From contig JAKTNV010000004.1 in NCBI GenBank assembly GCA_022747635.1, positions 88,228,552 to 88,292,551 of the forward strand: a DNA stretch of 64,000 bases, in the 5' to 3' direction. The stretch's first letter is position 1. Each line of letters begins with the position of its first letter. Under the pieces are notes generated by a model. It was not told where the DNA came from and ran no database searches. It was given only the letters and a program-made list of their open reading frames with translations. Below are positions 23,601-36,460 of the stretch, in pieces. Position numbers and translations under genes: made by a program. This stretch comes from Hetaerina americana. Taxonomy: Eukaryota > Arthropoda > Insecta > Odonata > Calopterygidae.

Positions 23601-23927
23601 GGCGTATAGAGAATCGTGATAGTGCGGTAGCTATGGTACTTGCATCCCACCCAGAGGCCCCGTGTTCGAATTACGGTGGCGTCGAATATTTTCCAGTGGT
23701 AGCTCGATCCGTACTTGAAGTAATTTGTGGAGGGCTTTTTGAGTGAGTACACCGTCCGTCGGATGGAACGTTAAGCCGTGGACCCCTTGGCGCCTTTCGT
23801 TAAGAGTGGACTAATGCGACGCCTGGTTTCTCTCCACTCTTCATCCTTTCCTGTTCATCCCTAATGGCGCAAATGACCTCAGCTGTCGGCCACCTCCCCT
23901 AAATACTACTACTACTAGTGGCGTATA
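23601..23927 (+). repeat. tRNA-derived SINE with 8-bp target duplication
   Basis: The element (23609-23919) lies between two copies of GGCGTATA (23601-23608 and 23920-23927). Its 5' head has an A-box (GTAGCTATGGTA) and, about 35 bases later, a B-box (GTGTTCGAATTACG). The body includes GGATGGAACGTTAAGCCGTG and CGCAAATGACCTCAGCTGTC. It ends in a short ACT repeat that serves as the 3' tail. Polymerase III would transcribe it, and a LINE would mobilise it. Body blocks of this kind occur in arthropod SINEs that I remember, but I cannot name the family. It appears full-length, about 311 bp. Confidence 0.75.
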
Positions 23928-25529
23928 CTTATCTGGCATTTACGCTCGATAATAGCACAGTAAATGTGCTCAAGCTCCGAATGGAATTACCTGATTACGA
24001 TGAAACGCTATTAGGTTTCAATGTTGGGCTTTTCCAGTACAATTTCATTGCGAGACTTATTAATGCTGTTACCTAGCACTGTCTGTGACTCTACCCTGCA
24101 TTGTTTACTCGCACCACTTTATGTTCCGCTGTCTTTGATGGCATTAACGTAGTGTATTTTAATGGCATATGTTTCAAATATTATGGAAACAACGATAATA
24201 TGATACTCTAAATATATTGTCACCTAAGTATATAGTATGTATGAAAACTTGCAATTTTTCGTTTTTTTAATTATTTAGTGTGCCCTAAGGGGGATATTAT
24301 CAAGATCCGTTAATATTCCATAATTCTATTCACTCAATATAATTTGAGGTGGTCAAAACATTCATTTTGGCTTCTACAGTTAATTAAGTGACATGAAATC
24401 AACTATTCTAAAATATATCCTAAATTTATTTTCAATGTTAATATTCGCAATTATTCCATATGGCAATGCCTCCGCCTCCTATCCTTTAGGTTTGGAGTCG
24501 AGTTTGTCATGGATATTTATGTTGTGTCAATTAAGGTTGCTAGTCATTTCAAATGATTTAACTTTGAATCCAATCATGAAACTCTATTTAATAAACTCAC
24601 GTCTTTTGCGCTACGCATAAGCATTCGTTTTTCCTCCTAAGGTAAATCTTGTTTTCGAATTATTACCTTGTTGCTAAAATATCGGCTCTAGAAAATGTTC
24701 GCGTTAACTTTCGAAATATCCATTCCTTCATCGTTCTGTTAATCCTTGATTGGACGGAAAACAAGTTGATGGTTCCAAAAGCTGAAGATTTTACTGCTAG
24801 AACTCGTCTATATGTAAAACACGCCGAAGAAATGTTATTCATCGTTTATTTCATACAATTTTAAAGTAATGATGCCCCTTGGGAGGTGGTTTGGTTTAAG
24901 GACAGTTAATACGATTATCTATGTAATATTTGTTCGAGTAATACGAATTAATACTTGTATATATGTAATCTGTGATCAACTTCTTCAGTGAAGCTGCCAA
25001 TACTCTTCATGAATATCAGGAAAAAGTGTAATGGATTGTAATGGGCTTCTCCGTAGGGTATGAAACGAAATAAGTCTAATGACAAATTTGACAGGAAGCG
25101 GTAGCCTTTTTGAAAATACTTTGAATCACAATAGTCGTATGAAGGCAAAGCAAACGCGAAGAGGCAAAGAGGGAAATTCTAACAAGCATGCTATGACCTA
25201 AGTGGAATAAATAATGAAAAATATCAAAGAGAAGGAGGAGGTTAAAATGAAGAGACAATTTTGACTATGGAGCTACAACTCGTACTATGATTTATGACCA
25301 GAAATTATTGGTATCACAACTGATTGGCTCTCATAGAAAAATCACACCGTCATTGTATTAAGAAACATTAAGTTTATGCTACATAAACGCTCGCCAGAGG
25401 TTCAATTCACAGATTAATGAGTAGAGGGAAAGGTATCTAAGTGCCAGGGCATGTAAAAAAGTCAACTCTCTCAAGTCACATTGTTAATGCGTGAGAGTTG
25501 GCAAGCCAACGGGCAGGAATTACTTGTAA
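23928..25529. other. AT-rich non-coding stretch
   Basis: About 1.6 kb without a recognisable gene. The frame at 24393-24620 starts with ATG and looks weakly hydrophobic, but it is low-complexity and anonymous. Confidence 0.45.
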
Positions 25530-25860
25530 ACGAATGCGCCGGAGGGGGTGAGGAGTGTTTTGAGAGGGGGAGGGAATTAGAAAGGCAAAGGGCTCTGCGC
25601 GAGGTTTTCCTTTTTGCCAAATCCGAGGGAGTGAGGGGAAGAAAGGGGGGAGGGCGTGGTGGGGATTTAAGGATGGGGGGGAGGAAGATGAAGGAAGTCA
25701 TGCGCCTTTGTTAAAGGGCTGCGTGTTTTTTGTTCGCGAACCCCACGCCAGGTGTCACCGCTCTCTACTTTCCCACAATAAACCCCCTTCCCTCCGCCTC
25801 GGGTGCCATGTAACCCACCCACCCACCTATCCTTCCCATCCTTGACACTTTAAATATCTC
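25530..25860. other. Purine-rich then C-rich island
   Basis: The + strand is G/A-rich from 25530 to 25695 and C-rich from 25740 to 25860 (CCCACCCACCCACC). The 77-codon frame and its antisense partner are composition artefacts. Confidence 0.45.
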
Positions 25861-28800
25861 CTCCGTCGACTCTAATGTATCCCCACTTTGTTTACATCTT
25901 AAAACGGCCGTGCTTAGGGAGCTCCATTGACATGTGCAAGAATTGGGCTACATGAGCACACTGAGCCTTGTTTGCCTACGGTCCATAAAATATGTGTTAA
26001 TTAATAGGCCTAAGTACATATTCGGATGATCTCACCGACATATTTCCAGCTGCAGGTATTGCCGTCGGATAGGACGTAGATGAAAAAACTGGAAGGAAGG
26101 ATTCAAGATTGCTTTGTTTATGAATGGTTCGCTATTGCCACCATTATCCTAACTCCATAATCTTCGATAAACCGATGGAAAAACCTTAGCCCAATTCCTG
26201 GCAACTTCAACTAATATTTATGTTATAAAAAATAGAGTAATCAACCAGAAGGTCGGTAGATTTGTGAGATCAGGGAGGTGCACGTAAATATGCTTAGCAG
26301 AAGCGTTTGTAATTCACACACCAAGGTGGGGGTGGGGTGATATTCTTTTCCAAATCTAACACTTGAAAAAATTTCTCGCCGTTAATGTGAAGCTAAAAGT
26401 GCTCCGAGGGATCTCTCGTAATCGTAGTCGGACCATCCCGTCAGTCATCCAGCATTGTACCCACTGAAATTATTGCCACTCTTCTATTTGTACTCAAGGC
26501 CGAAATAAAAGGTATAATGCTTTTTGAATAAAGGGATTTCATAAATAAAAAAGTAATATGCCTTAAGTTGTAGTTGATAGTGAGCAAGTCATCTGGTAGG
26601 TTTAATATGTGGTAGAATAGAAAAGAAGACGTGGACTAATCCAGTTTCAGCCGTTTCCTTGCTATTCATTTGGACGCCACTCATAATGGCCATAAATCCC
26701 AATACTTAAAGTGGTTTAAATTTGAATGCTTGTTTTCCCCTCCTTACGGGGACTTAAAAAAAACAACTGCATTTCAGCTAACGTAAATTTTTCATATTAC
26801 TCGTGTCTTAGTCAATGTACGTCATTTTGGCTTATTCGTATGCAACTGGAGTGTCCATTTATAAATATAAATTAATATAAAGAAATGAATAAATAAATAT
26901 ATATATATACACACATGTATAATATGTGCCAAAGTCTGTAAAGGTGTGCCACACCGATGCTCTAGTGAGCCTAAAAAAAGTGCAAATTCAAAGATCTGCC
27001 GGAGATTACATCACAGTAACTTTTGACGGAGTCATCCGATAATATGCCTCAAAATGAAATTATTTCAAAGTGTACAATTTTGTAATATGATTTTTACAGT
27101 ATGATATTGCTGTATTTAAAAAAAACATTGCGGTATTCGTTCTTGAAGGTCAATACCCAAAGGCCCTGTCGTGTTATCTTCGAAGAAAGTATGAATGATG
27201 CCGATGCGTCAGGTAACCAGAAATACGTGAACCCTAGAAAAACTTGAATATTTGACTTAGCAAAGTTTCTCTAGTTTATATCTCTTCGATGACTTCTCCC
27301 ATATTAATTTATACTTGATTAAATGTATGGTTTCATAATGTAAGCTTAATTTTTTTTAACTATAGGAATAATTTTTATTCGTTGTAATATAATTAATAAA
27401 AGTCACCAGATTTCTGAAAAATATTGTCGGATAATTGTTGCACTGATTTGTTGTTTCAAGTGAAAGACGTAAAAAAAACAAACCAAAAATATCTTTTTAT
27501 TTTGTTTGCATTCGTTTTGTGGTGATGAAATCCTTTCATCGCAACTCTATTTATTGACATGATTAATATTCTCCCCTGCATGCTTAATTTGCATGATAAT
27601 TTTAGCTATTAGAAAGCTGATTATTCTAAATGCTTGTCTCTTTTTGAAAAAAATTATTGAAGTGATAGCGTTACGCAATATTCAATTTTACGTTATTAGT
27701 CCAATCTTTTTATTTTCAAAATGTCCTCTATTTTAATTATTTTTTTCCGTGAAAATGAACGTTGAAAAATAATTTACACGCGCATCATGATAAAATATTT
27801 GATTCACCAGGCATCGGTACCTATTCGTATTCAAAATTGTTTTGCGAAATTCAATTCAAATGATAATTGATACAAGAGCATATTTTATCAAAATAAAATC
27901 GTACTCCTTTATAGAAAATTATCAATCAATTCGTTTCATAAAAACCGCTGTATATATTATCACATTTTTGGCACATGCCTATGCAATTTCACTAATTGAT
28001 ATTAACGGTAATTTTGTTGGAAGCGAAGCAATTTATTTTAGTTTGAATAACGGCCTGCATGTTTATGAAAAAAAGCGGTGGATATCAAGTGATATCAAAT
28101 CTGGGACGGAGACCGCAAAAATTATTTCCAGTTTACCTTCAAGTTGACCGGTGGACATGAAAGTTTACCTACAAGTAGCTCTTCAATCCCATAATTTCGT
28201 CAATAACTTATCAGGGTTTTTTATCCTCTGATATGATATTTACTATTTTTAAAAGGACGTATCACTATGCACTGAGCTTTTAGGTGAATTAAAGTATTCT
28301 TGATGCTAGGTTAAATAATGCAATTTTCTCTCACTAACTTCAAAGGAGATACGAGTATAAAGAGCCACCATATAGGTACGCTGTTTGCACAAACTGTTCT
28401 GTTGTCAAAAGCTTTTCGCGTTACCTTCAGTGATGCAGAGGCCACGTTCGGGTAGGTGCGTCTTTTTCCTTTGCTCCTTCTGCTCTTATTTGCTGAAGAG
28501 TTTAGCATTCCTTGTTCACCATACGCTCTCTAGTTACGTTACCTTACCGAATCAAAGAAACTCTATAAGGGAGTTGAGTTTTTAATATAATAAAAAATGG
28601 CGCACAAAAGAGCAGTATGTGATTTTCAGGAAAGTAAATGAAGAAAATATATACGGTCATAGATATAAAAAAATAAGAGTTCCCCTGAAGGAAAAAATAA
28701 TTAATAATAAAGCATGGACCTCTCTAGCCATTACTTCAAGTGAAATGTGTATGTAAATGGGTGTTTCATGGAACAAGTAAAGAAATATTCCAGATGAATG

Positions 28801-29250
28801 AGCAAAAGGTTTTAGAATAGTTTCTTTGAACGGTGGAATCAACGGTTGCTAGAGTTATCTTTTTCGCCTGTTTGCTGAAATCCCTGAGCGTGGATGATTT
28901 CAAAGGTATGGGATGCATTTAGTGGAGCTACTCTCTAAGGCCTGTCCGCATTTCTCCAAATTCACACACATGCCCAACTATTTTGAAGTGAACAGGAATT
29001 TTAAGCCGTAATAATCATTGACAAATGAATTTTCTCCACGATTCTTCAAGATTTTCTCCGAATTAAAATAGTGAAAAAAGGTTGGCATGTAAGTAAGCAT
29101 TTTCCTCACCATTGTGTCCACGAGTTGACCACTTCGAGGTTATATACAGTAGATGATCGCAAGAAGTATTATTTACTCGAGACTAATCGCTGCTATAAAT
29201 GTGGTAACGTTAACGTAATAACGAAACCTTAGTGAGCGCAAACCATATTA
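25861..29250. other. AT-rich non-coding stretch
   Basis: About 3.4 kb with no recognisable element. The 101-codon frame at 27842-28147 begins at a TTG and resembles no family. A short TA/CA run lies near 26897-26917. Confidence 0.45.
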
Positions 29251-29780
29251 ATGTTTAAAGCTTCTGAAGCATCTGCATTTTCGTGTCAGAAGGTGTTGAA
29301 GGTCGCTTTTCGGAAGGCAGGCTGAAAATCGCAGAATTATGCGGTCGGGTTCTTTTTTTCTGTTCTTCTTTCTTCTTCAAAGTCCAAAGGAATGAGGTGA
29401 GAAGAAAGGGGGTGGCGAAAGAGAGAGACGGGCCCATCTTGATTATTTGTCAGGGCTTCCATGGAGAAGGCGAGGAGAAATACGGGTGTTGACACGTGGA
29501 TAAGGCTTGGACAGATGGGGATGGTGAGAATGGCGGAAATGGAGGGGCGTGAAATTGATGGAGGAAGAGGCGGAGACGGAGGAAGAATGTAGGAGGTGAA
29601 AGAGAAGGAATGAGAATGGAGCGAGTCTGAGGAGGAACCGAGTTAAGATCGGGATAATGCGGGAAAGAATAAATGGTCGGCAATTGGATGGTATTGTGTC
29701 CTCCTGACGCCAACCCACGCGGAAAAGAATAAATTTGTGACGCTGGGGTAGCATCCCCGGTGTTGAAAGTACCTTCTTTT
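29251..29780. other. Purine-rich (G/A) island
   Basis: The + strand is dominated by GGAGG, GAGAA and GGGG runs. The overlapping minus frames of 103 and 116 codons are Pro/Ser/His-rich, as expected from C/T-rich sequence, and are not credible genes. Confidence 0.5.
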
Positions 29781-32700
29781 CGTTCTTTCTGCGTCAACAT
29801 CTTATGAACACGACGTGTAGAGACAAATTTTTACAGGGCATTTATACAGGAGCTATGCGCATAAAAATGATTAATGTTGCGTCTTCAACAGACGAGAAAA
29901 TGATGATATAATAAGCATATAATCTGGATTTATGGTATCAAAAAATATCATTATCTCTCTCTCTTTCATTGTTGACGTTGTATCTGATATTTTAAATAGC
30001 GTGGTAGTCCATTAAAATTACTTCTTTCCTGAATCTGCAACCCCATATTGGGAGTAGCCTCGGTGCTTTGAAGTATTATTTTATTGAAAACAATATGGGT
30101 GTTTTATAAATTTTTCACTTATGTGGATAAAGTGGCTAACATTTCATTCATTAATAATTATGGAAAACTTTTAAAATAAAATCTAATATCTTTTTGCAAT
30201 ATGTTGCTATTTGAGCTTTGTGTCTCTGGCACGAACATCACATAACTAAATTTTCTGCTAATGCATAAATCTGAACTTAAGTTTGCTGGTTTTTGTTTTT
30301 TTCCTGCGCCGAAACAAATTCACGCAATGAGTTAAAATTAACACAATGAATAGATGGAATTTTTTTCTTCATTAATTTATATTGTTTTTTTTTGCTCAAG
30401 TTCGAAGACGTTTTGTTTTTAATGGCGATATATTGGAAAAAAACAAACTTTTTACGTGTAGGAAAACTTTCATTACGCATGAAAACATATTATAGATATA
30501 AGATCATAGGTATATAGGCAAAAGTTAAAGTCTGAGACGAAAAGTGAGGAAATGGAATACAATTTCTCTATTTCTGTGAATTTCTTTCCCATCCAGATAG
30601 TATTTGGAAAACTTATTTAAACGCAATTTATGTCATTATTATTTACAATTTATATTCACTCCATTGAGATTATCCTTTATGGAGACTCATTTTTTCCCGA
30701 AATGGAACACTATTTTTGAGCCTTTCTCTTTGCTATGATTAGCTAGCTAGAAATCTACCTCGCAATTTGGAGTAAAAACACGCGTCAAATGATAAACGTT
30801 CTATAGCTTCAGCATAGGTGTAGGAGGTGGACCGATAGGCATCTTTGGGGAGAATAGATATGGACAGACAAATCAATATTTATAATATTTTTGGTGACAG
30901 TTTTACCCCCAGTGTTTTTGTGATTCATCTCTTCTGTTGAGTTTATTTCTTTTAAAAGTTACACCTTAGTAACTCGTTTAGTGCGGTAACATTGCGAGAG
31001 AATTAAACTATTTTAAAAATGAACATTTATCCGGTAATTGATCCCTACAAAATTTTCAGCAATCCGTAAAAGTCAATTAATGCATAAATCAGTGTGTGTC
31101 TTCCCTAAAACAAAATGTGTCTCGTATGTATCGAAGGTATTCTTCGATAAATAAAACAAGAAACAGCAATTAAAAATCTGGCAGTCAATGATAAACTTCA
31201 CTTCAGTATATAGAACCAATCGAGGAATAAGAAAATAAAGGATGATTAAACGGCATGTTTAAGGTGGAAAATCTTGGACACATCGTAATCCATTATTTCT
31301 CATGTTCTACGTTCAAGACAATAAATTTTACGAAATAATTTTGTAATGTGTTTTCGAAAATATAACATAAAGAGTACATGGTCTACTTAACCTCATGTGA
31401 CAATAAAGCCATATTTATCCCAAACGATTCCTCGAAGCTCAATCTCCGTGAGAGACTTCCCCAAATCCCATGCGCACTTAAAAGCCCGCCGCGGTAGCAC
31501 CATCCCCGCCTCCCTCCATCCATCGCCTCCCCACCCATCAGGGACTATCTTGTATGCGCATCCCAGCTTTCAGTCCACCCTCTTAGAAGTTCAACATGTT
31601 CCATGCCCAAGTCCTCATTGAGGTACGTAATGAAACCCGTAAATGTTTTATACGCTTCGCAAAAGAGGAATTTCACGCTAACTTGCGGTCTTCATGCTAA
31701 TCCAATGCCCATGCAAATGCAATGGACATATGAATGCAATGAACTTCGAAGTAATTTTAATTTTTTTTTCTTTTTAATGTGCCCGTGAATAAATTTTTAT
31801 TCCCTTTTTTCTGCTTGCATGTAGTCGAAAGAAATAGCGGAAAATATTAAATATTCTCCACCTTCGATTGCGGGAATTAGAGTACTCTGATTTAACAAGA
31901 GTGACAAATCATAGCTTCGAGTTTATATTTAATCCTTCTCATTATCGGCTTAGTTCATCTCGCACCCCTTTATTCATTTATGATAAATTTTTTATCTGTA
32001 ATATCTTCAATAATATGAATCAAATAAATGATCTTCAAAAAGATAAATCAAATAAATTGGTCAAGTAGTATTAAATAAGGACTGGCGTGAATTGTTTCAA
32101 AAGGTAAACTTCAAGTGGAATAATCTTCTTATAGACTTATAATTGATTACCAACCGCGAATAAATTCTTGAATTTTGGAATTCTTATATATTCCTAACAA
32201 TGTTTTATTCTCAAGTTTCGTGAATTAGATAATTTTAATTTTATGAAGCTTTAGAAATTCCCTCGCCCTGAGTTCGTCAGCTAAAAGATGCACAGAATAT
32301 TACGGAAATATATCTACTCTTTAGTTTATAAATTATTATTTTCTCCGAGTAAGAGAATCTTTTGCTTAGCTTAGATGAATATTGTGACATCAGGCTGGAA
32401 ACAGAAAATAATATATTAGAATAAAGTATGAATTAAGAAGCAGCTGGATTATTAAGTCAAAAGTGAACCCTGTCACATCCAAGGTATTAAAATCTCGTTT
32501 CCTGCAATGTGGTTTATTTTCGGGCAATCCACGTTTAGCTATCGATTTATTATCTAAGGAAAGTTGTGTTGATGTGATTTGATTTCGGACTATAGAGGAC
32601 ACGGTGGCGGTGTTAAAAGTGGATAATATGGAAATACCAATATTGTACTTAGTTCTGTCTCCAATCAAGTGTTATTACAATTAATTCGACTCCAGAACTT

Positions 32701-33740
32701 CACCGCAATGAATAAATCCATTTATTTTCTTTTTGGGAAAGTAAAAAATTATGTATATTTGTACAATAATGAAGGGAAAGGAAATTTGAAAGTCTAAGTC
32801 CATGTAGTGGGATTAAAACGACAAGGCACAGTCTCAGAGAAGAGCTTTCCTTTTCAGAAGATGGCCTTAGGTGACATTTCTTTTAGTCCTTGTAGAATCT
32901 CTACCGGTTTGACCTTTCAGCAAATCCAGTATTCTAGGGAATACTATTCGAATAAAGTAGCTTTGACGCTACGGAATCAACAGAATACCCCGCAACCAAA
33001 TAGGAATTATCGTGGAGATCCACGGGGAAATACAAGACTCCCAGGCCAAATATCAAACCGGTGGGGTTGGTATCGTATGTATGGCAGGGATGCCCGTCAG
33101 ATCTCGCTTTTTATCATTGGACTTCGCTTGATTCCAATTTTCAGGTCTCCCCCGTGCTTGATTTCCTGGGGGAATTACCAATTCCTGTCAAAAGATTTCT
33201 ACCTCATATCTCCTTCTCCCATGTGTCTTTTACAGTTTCTACTGATGGGGCATTGAACCTGATGCGCCATTGAATTCGTAATTCACGCTCCATTTCCTTT
33301 GTTTCGTTCTAATTTCTTTTTATTTACGAGTAGTTGATCACATCCATTCTGTAATTTCTTATCCCTGCACTTTCTGGTCCATTTTTCGGCCCAGACTAAC
33401 ATTTTTGGGGCTGATTTATACTTTTGAAAAATGAGACGTATCATCCCTTTTCTTGAGGCTATTGTAATTCCTTTGATCTAAGTTTTCCTTCTTTGAAATC
33501 CTGCGTCTTGCATAAAACGCACTGTTCGTTTTTCTTCAAGTTCCTCAATGGTATGGAGTTTACCAGTTGTTTTTTGAGCTTACATCAATTTTTCATATAT
33601 TTTCCTATAAGTAAGGTATATGTTTTTGTCCACTTTGAAGGTGGATTATATGTTGTTGTAGTTTTTCATTAGGGCATACATTCAAACAAAACATGTTTTT
33701 CGTTCTGTCTCATATTTTAGCAGCATTTTGTTCTGTCACG
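29781..33740. other. AT-rich non-coding stretch
   Basis: About 4 kb without a recognised gene or repeat, apart from a small C-rich patch at 31480-31580. A 149-codon frame at 32807-33256 starts with GTG, not ATG, and lies in moderately complex sequence. It could be the relic of an old repeat, but I cannot place it. Confidence 0.4.
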
Positions 33741-34280
33741 TTTTCAGCCTCATAATTTCTCTCTCTCAATTGCTACCTCTTCCCCAATTCAGTCTAATTG
33801 ATATTTCTCTCTCCGTCCCTTTTTCTTCTCCTTCCCTCATCCCCCTAGTTGGTTGGGCTCGATCCGGGGCCGAATTAGGGACGTGGGGCGAGCGTCTAAA
33901 TGAGCTACCCGTGTTCCCGGGGTCGACTTAGAACCCGGAGGACGTGTGACGTGGTGTGGGGGGGAACGAGGGAGTGCACGTGAGGGAGTAAAAGGGATGA
34001 GGCCCAAGAGGGAGTAAAAGGGATGAGGAGGCGAAGGAGAGGGGCAGTGGTGTGACGGTGGCTGGATGGCGGGGATGCCGGAAAGGGTGTGAATGCAGTG
34101 GTGAGGGAGGCAGGAATGGAGGGCGTGTGAAGGGTAGGAGGAGAAGTAGATAACGAAGACGCCTCGAAAGGACAACGGGCCGGGAGGAGTTTTAATTTGT
34201 TTACATTAGGGGCAGCAAAATACTCGGGCATTTCACGGGGAAAGTGAGAGAGAGTCAGCCCGCTTGTCCTTCCCTCAAAT
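33741..34280. other. Purine-rich (G/A) island with a short tandem duplication
   Basis: The + strand is G/A-rich from about 33950. GAGGGAGTAAAAGGGATGAG occurs twice in tandem with a 27-28-bp period (about 33983 and 34010). Minus frames of 112 and 127 codons are composition by-products. Confidence 0.5.
33845..33920 (-). repeat. Possible tRNA-like promoter (SINE head)
   Basis: On the minus strand, GGGTAGCTCATTTAGACG resembles an A-box region. About 30 bases later, GGATCGAGCCC resembles a B-box. No acceptor stem fold is convincing. It could be a decayed SINE head or chance in GC-rich sequence. Confidence 0.3.
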
Positions 34281-34715
34281 GCATGCATAATTTTCTAACT
34301 TCGCTTCAGCATTCTCCGTGACGGCACTCATCAGATAACCTGCGACGAGACTGCTTTGGAAATTCACGGAATAGCATGGCCGTTATGTAAATCTTGTCTC
34401 CGTTGATTGCACATTCAGGTTGCAAAATGGCCATTGCAGTTGGTGTTTGTAAAAACTCCTTGACCACACCCGTAAGTAATGCACTCATGAATGCGGCCTA
34501 TCCGTAATTAATTTAACCCAGGAACTGAAGGTTTGAAATTTGACTAGATTGTCTCACAATGTTGGGTAATTTTTTCATCTTCATCATTGGCGGTATTTTA
34601 ATAAATTTTACGCATAAAGACAAGAGTGGGTTGTAATAGGGTAATCCGTGAATGTCGAATTAAACAAAGTTACATAATAAATAACACCGTTTCAGGCGTA
34701 AAATGGTGGAAATCA
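34281..34715. other. Non-coding stretch
   Basis: A 60-codon minus frame at 34306-34488 is anonymous. Nothing else was seen. Confidence 0.4.
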
Positions 34716-34716
34716 C

Positions 34717-34905
34717 TCATGGTGAAAGAAGACACTTGACTTTTCCGCGTAGAATATTTTTATTACAATCAAGGTTTTGTTACAGCGTAAGATCTTCTTG
34801 TTCCATATACAATGCATAGACGAGAAGATATTACGCTGTTACGAAATCTAGCTCGTAATAAATATATTCTATGAGGAAAAGCCGTTTCTTCTATCACAAA
34901 GTTAC
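34717..34905. repeat. Imperfect inverted repeat (about 80-bp arms), Penelope-like end pair
   Basis: The outer arms match as GAAAGAAGACACTTGACTTT against the reverse complement of the region near 34880-34905. The inner arms match as GTTACAGCGTAAGATCTTCT (34790-34809) against the reverse complement of GAGAAGATATTACGCTGTTA (34821-34840). The right arm continues GAAATCTAGCTCGTAATAAA. That has the same layout as the GAAACTAGTCGTAC...TAATAAA end of the Penelope-like element at 60.74 kb. It is read as two inverted, diverged Penelope-like ends around a short loop. Confidence 0.55.
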
Positions 34906-36106
34906 AAAACATTGACAGGTAATCTTCAATTACTTTTACAAATAGTTGTTTCAGAGGTGTTAGTTTTTTGTTCTCAATGATATCTAATGTTTGTGTCTTG
35001 AGAGATAAGGTAGTTTGATGACTAAGTAATTAGTTTTTGGATATATAGTCCACATAAGCATAAAATGTTCGGAAGTTGCTTGATGTTTCGGAAGATTATG
35101 ATGAGAATATTCAATCGCCTGCAAAGAATTTCAATGTATATAATTCCGTAAAATGAATTTATTTAATTTACACTAATAACCTTTAGCCATTCTTAAATTT
35201 GACCTGCATTCACTAGTGGCAATATATGTTTGCTTTGCAAATAATATTTTCCAGGATTTATGTGGCAAAAAGTCCACAACAGAGTAAAAATATTTTTTTA
35301 CTACTTCAATCAATACAGCTAAATATAATAATATTCAATCTAATCGTCAATAGGAATTTGATTGCACTGATTGAATGAGTTGCAAATGAATAGAATTAAT
35401 TGTGGAGTGAATTAATTTTTTTAATCGTAGTTTGAATTCAATGGAGTTACAATAGTTCATGGCGCAGCTTTTCAATTAAGTCTCCTTATCGTGTAATACG
35501 TTCAAATTCCTTCCTGTCTGTATTTTCGTTAACCTAATTGTTTTCACTACCCCCCGAGAACATTTCTGTACAGTTATGTTCATGTCTCTACTATACATTT
35601 TTCTTGTCATTAGTATCCCAGGTAAGAATATTTTTAGTGAAGAACTCTTTCCTTTCTATATTTTTCCTGGGATTATTTACTCGTCTTCTCATTTCAGGCA
35701 TTTGTTATATACCGGATGTGTTTATTTTAACTTCATAATTCCTTTGCAGCCTCAAGGATTCAAACTTTATAATATGTTTCCTTTTGCTGGTTTTGCTTCC
35801 CCGTGTCTCGCATAAGCTTTAAACTCTACCTATTCATAAAACTCCTGCACATTGTTGCAGTGATCAAAACTACGGTGCCGTGAGCACATGTTAAGGATTG
35901 AGAAAGTCTCCATTATTTACAAAAAAGGTAACATGCGTAGAGAAACGGAGGAGTAGGCAAAAAGGACGCAGGGGAAAAGTAGGAAATATGCGGCAGGAAA
36001 ATTTTTAAACGGCTTGGAAATAATTTATTATAGAGTAGCGCGCTTTGTGAGCTCCCCGCGTGGCGTTGTTTCCCTACCTCTCACTGTACCTATGCCTTTG
36101 CAGAAG
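34906..36106. other. AT-rich non-coding stretch
   Basis: No gene recognised. The frames near 35540-35815 are Phe/Ile/Ser-rich and anonymous. Confidence 0.45.
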
Positions 36107-36460
36107 TCAACAGCACCCGCAAATAACGAGACGGGGGCGTGAAGTTTCAACCCTCTCCTTCAGTGGGGGGAATGTCTCCCGTGAGCAAGAAGAGTAATGA
36201 ATGTTGTAGTCGCTCAAAAACCGAAATGCAAAAAAGGGTCGGGGGAAAGTGAGGGGAAGGAGTGAGGGGGGGGTGGGCCAGGAAGCGGTCGCGCGGGGCG
36301 CAAGGAGATAATGGAAATGGATGAGAGGAAGGCTCGCAAGAAATATCGTGAGGGTAAAAAAGAGGGAACTGAGGCGTCGACGAAGGTCCCGTGTTGACCT
36401 TCGGAAGGCGAAACGTTTTGATCGTGAGGGTAGGGGGAACACTTGACCTTAAGCGAGGCT
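36107..36460. other. Purine-rich (G/A) island
   Basis: The + strand has GGGGGGAATG, GAGGGGGGGGTGGG and similar runs. The overlapping minus frames (111 and 105 codons) result from this composition. Confidence 0.5.

Noticed and set aside
27842..28147. 101-codon frame on +
   Set aside because: It begins at TTG in AT-rich sequence and has no recognisable domain.
29443..29800. Minus frames of 103 and 116 codons
   Set aside because: They overlap in different frames over a purine-rich island. The Pro/Ser/His-rich products are typical of such sequence.
32807..33256. 149-codon frame on +
   Set aside because: It starts with GTG and has no ATG-based full frame, no splice context and no family resemblance.
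33837..34288. Minus frames of 112 and 127 codons
   Set aside because: They are composition artefacts of a G/A-rich island with a short tandem duplication.
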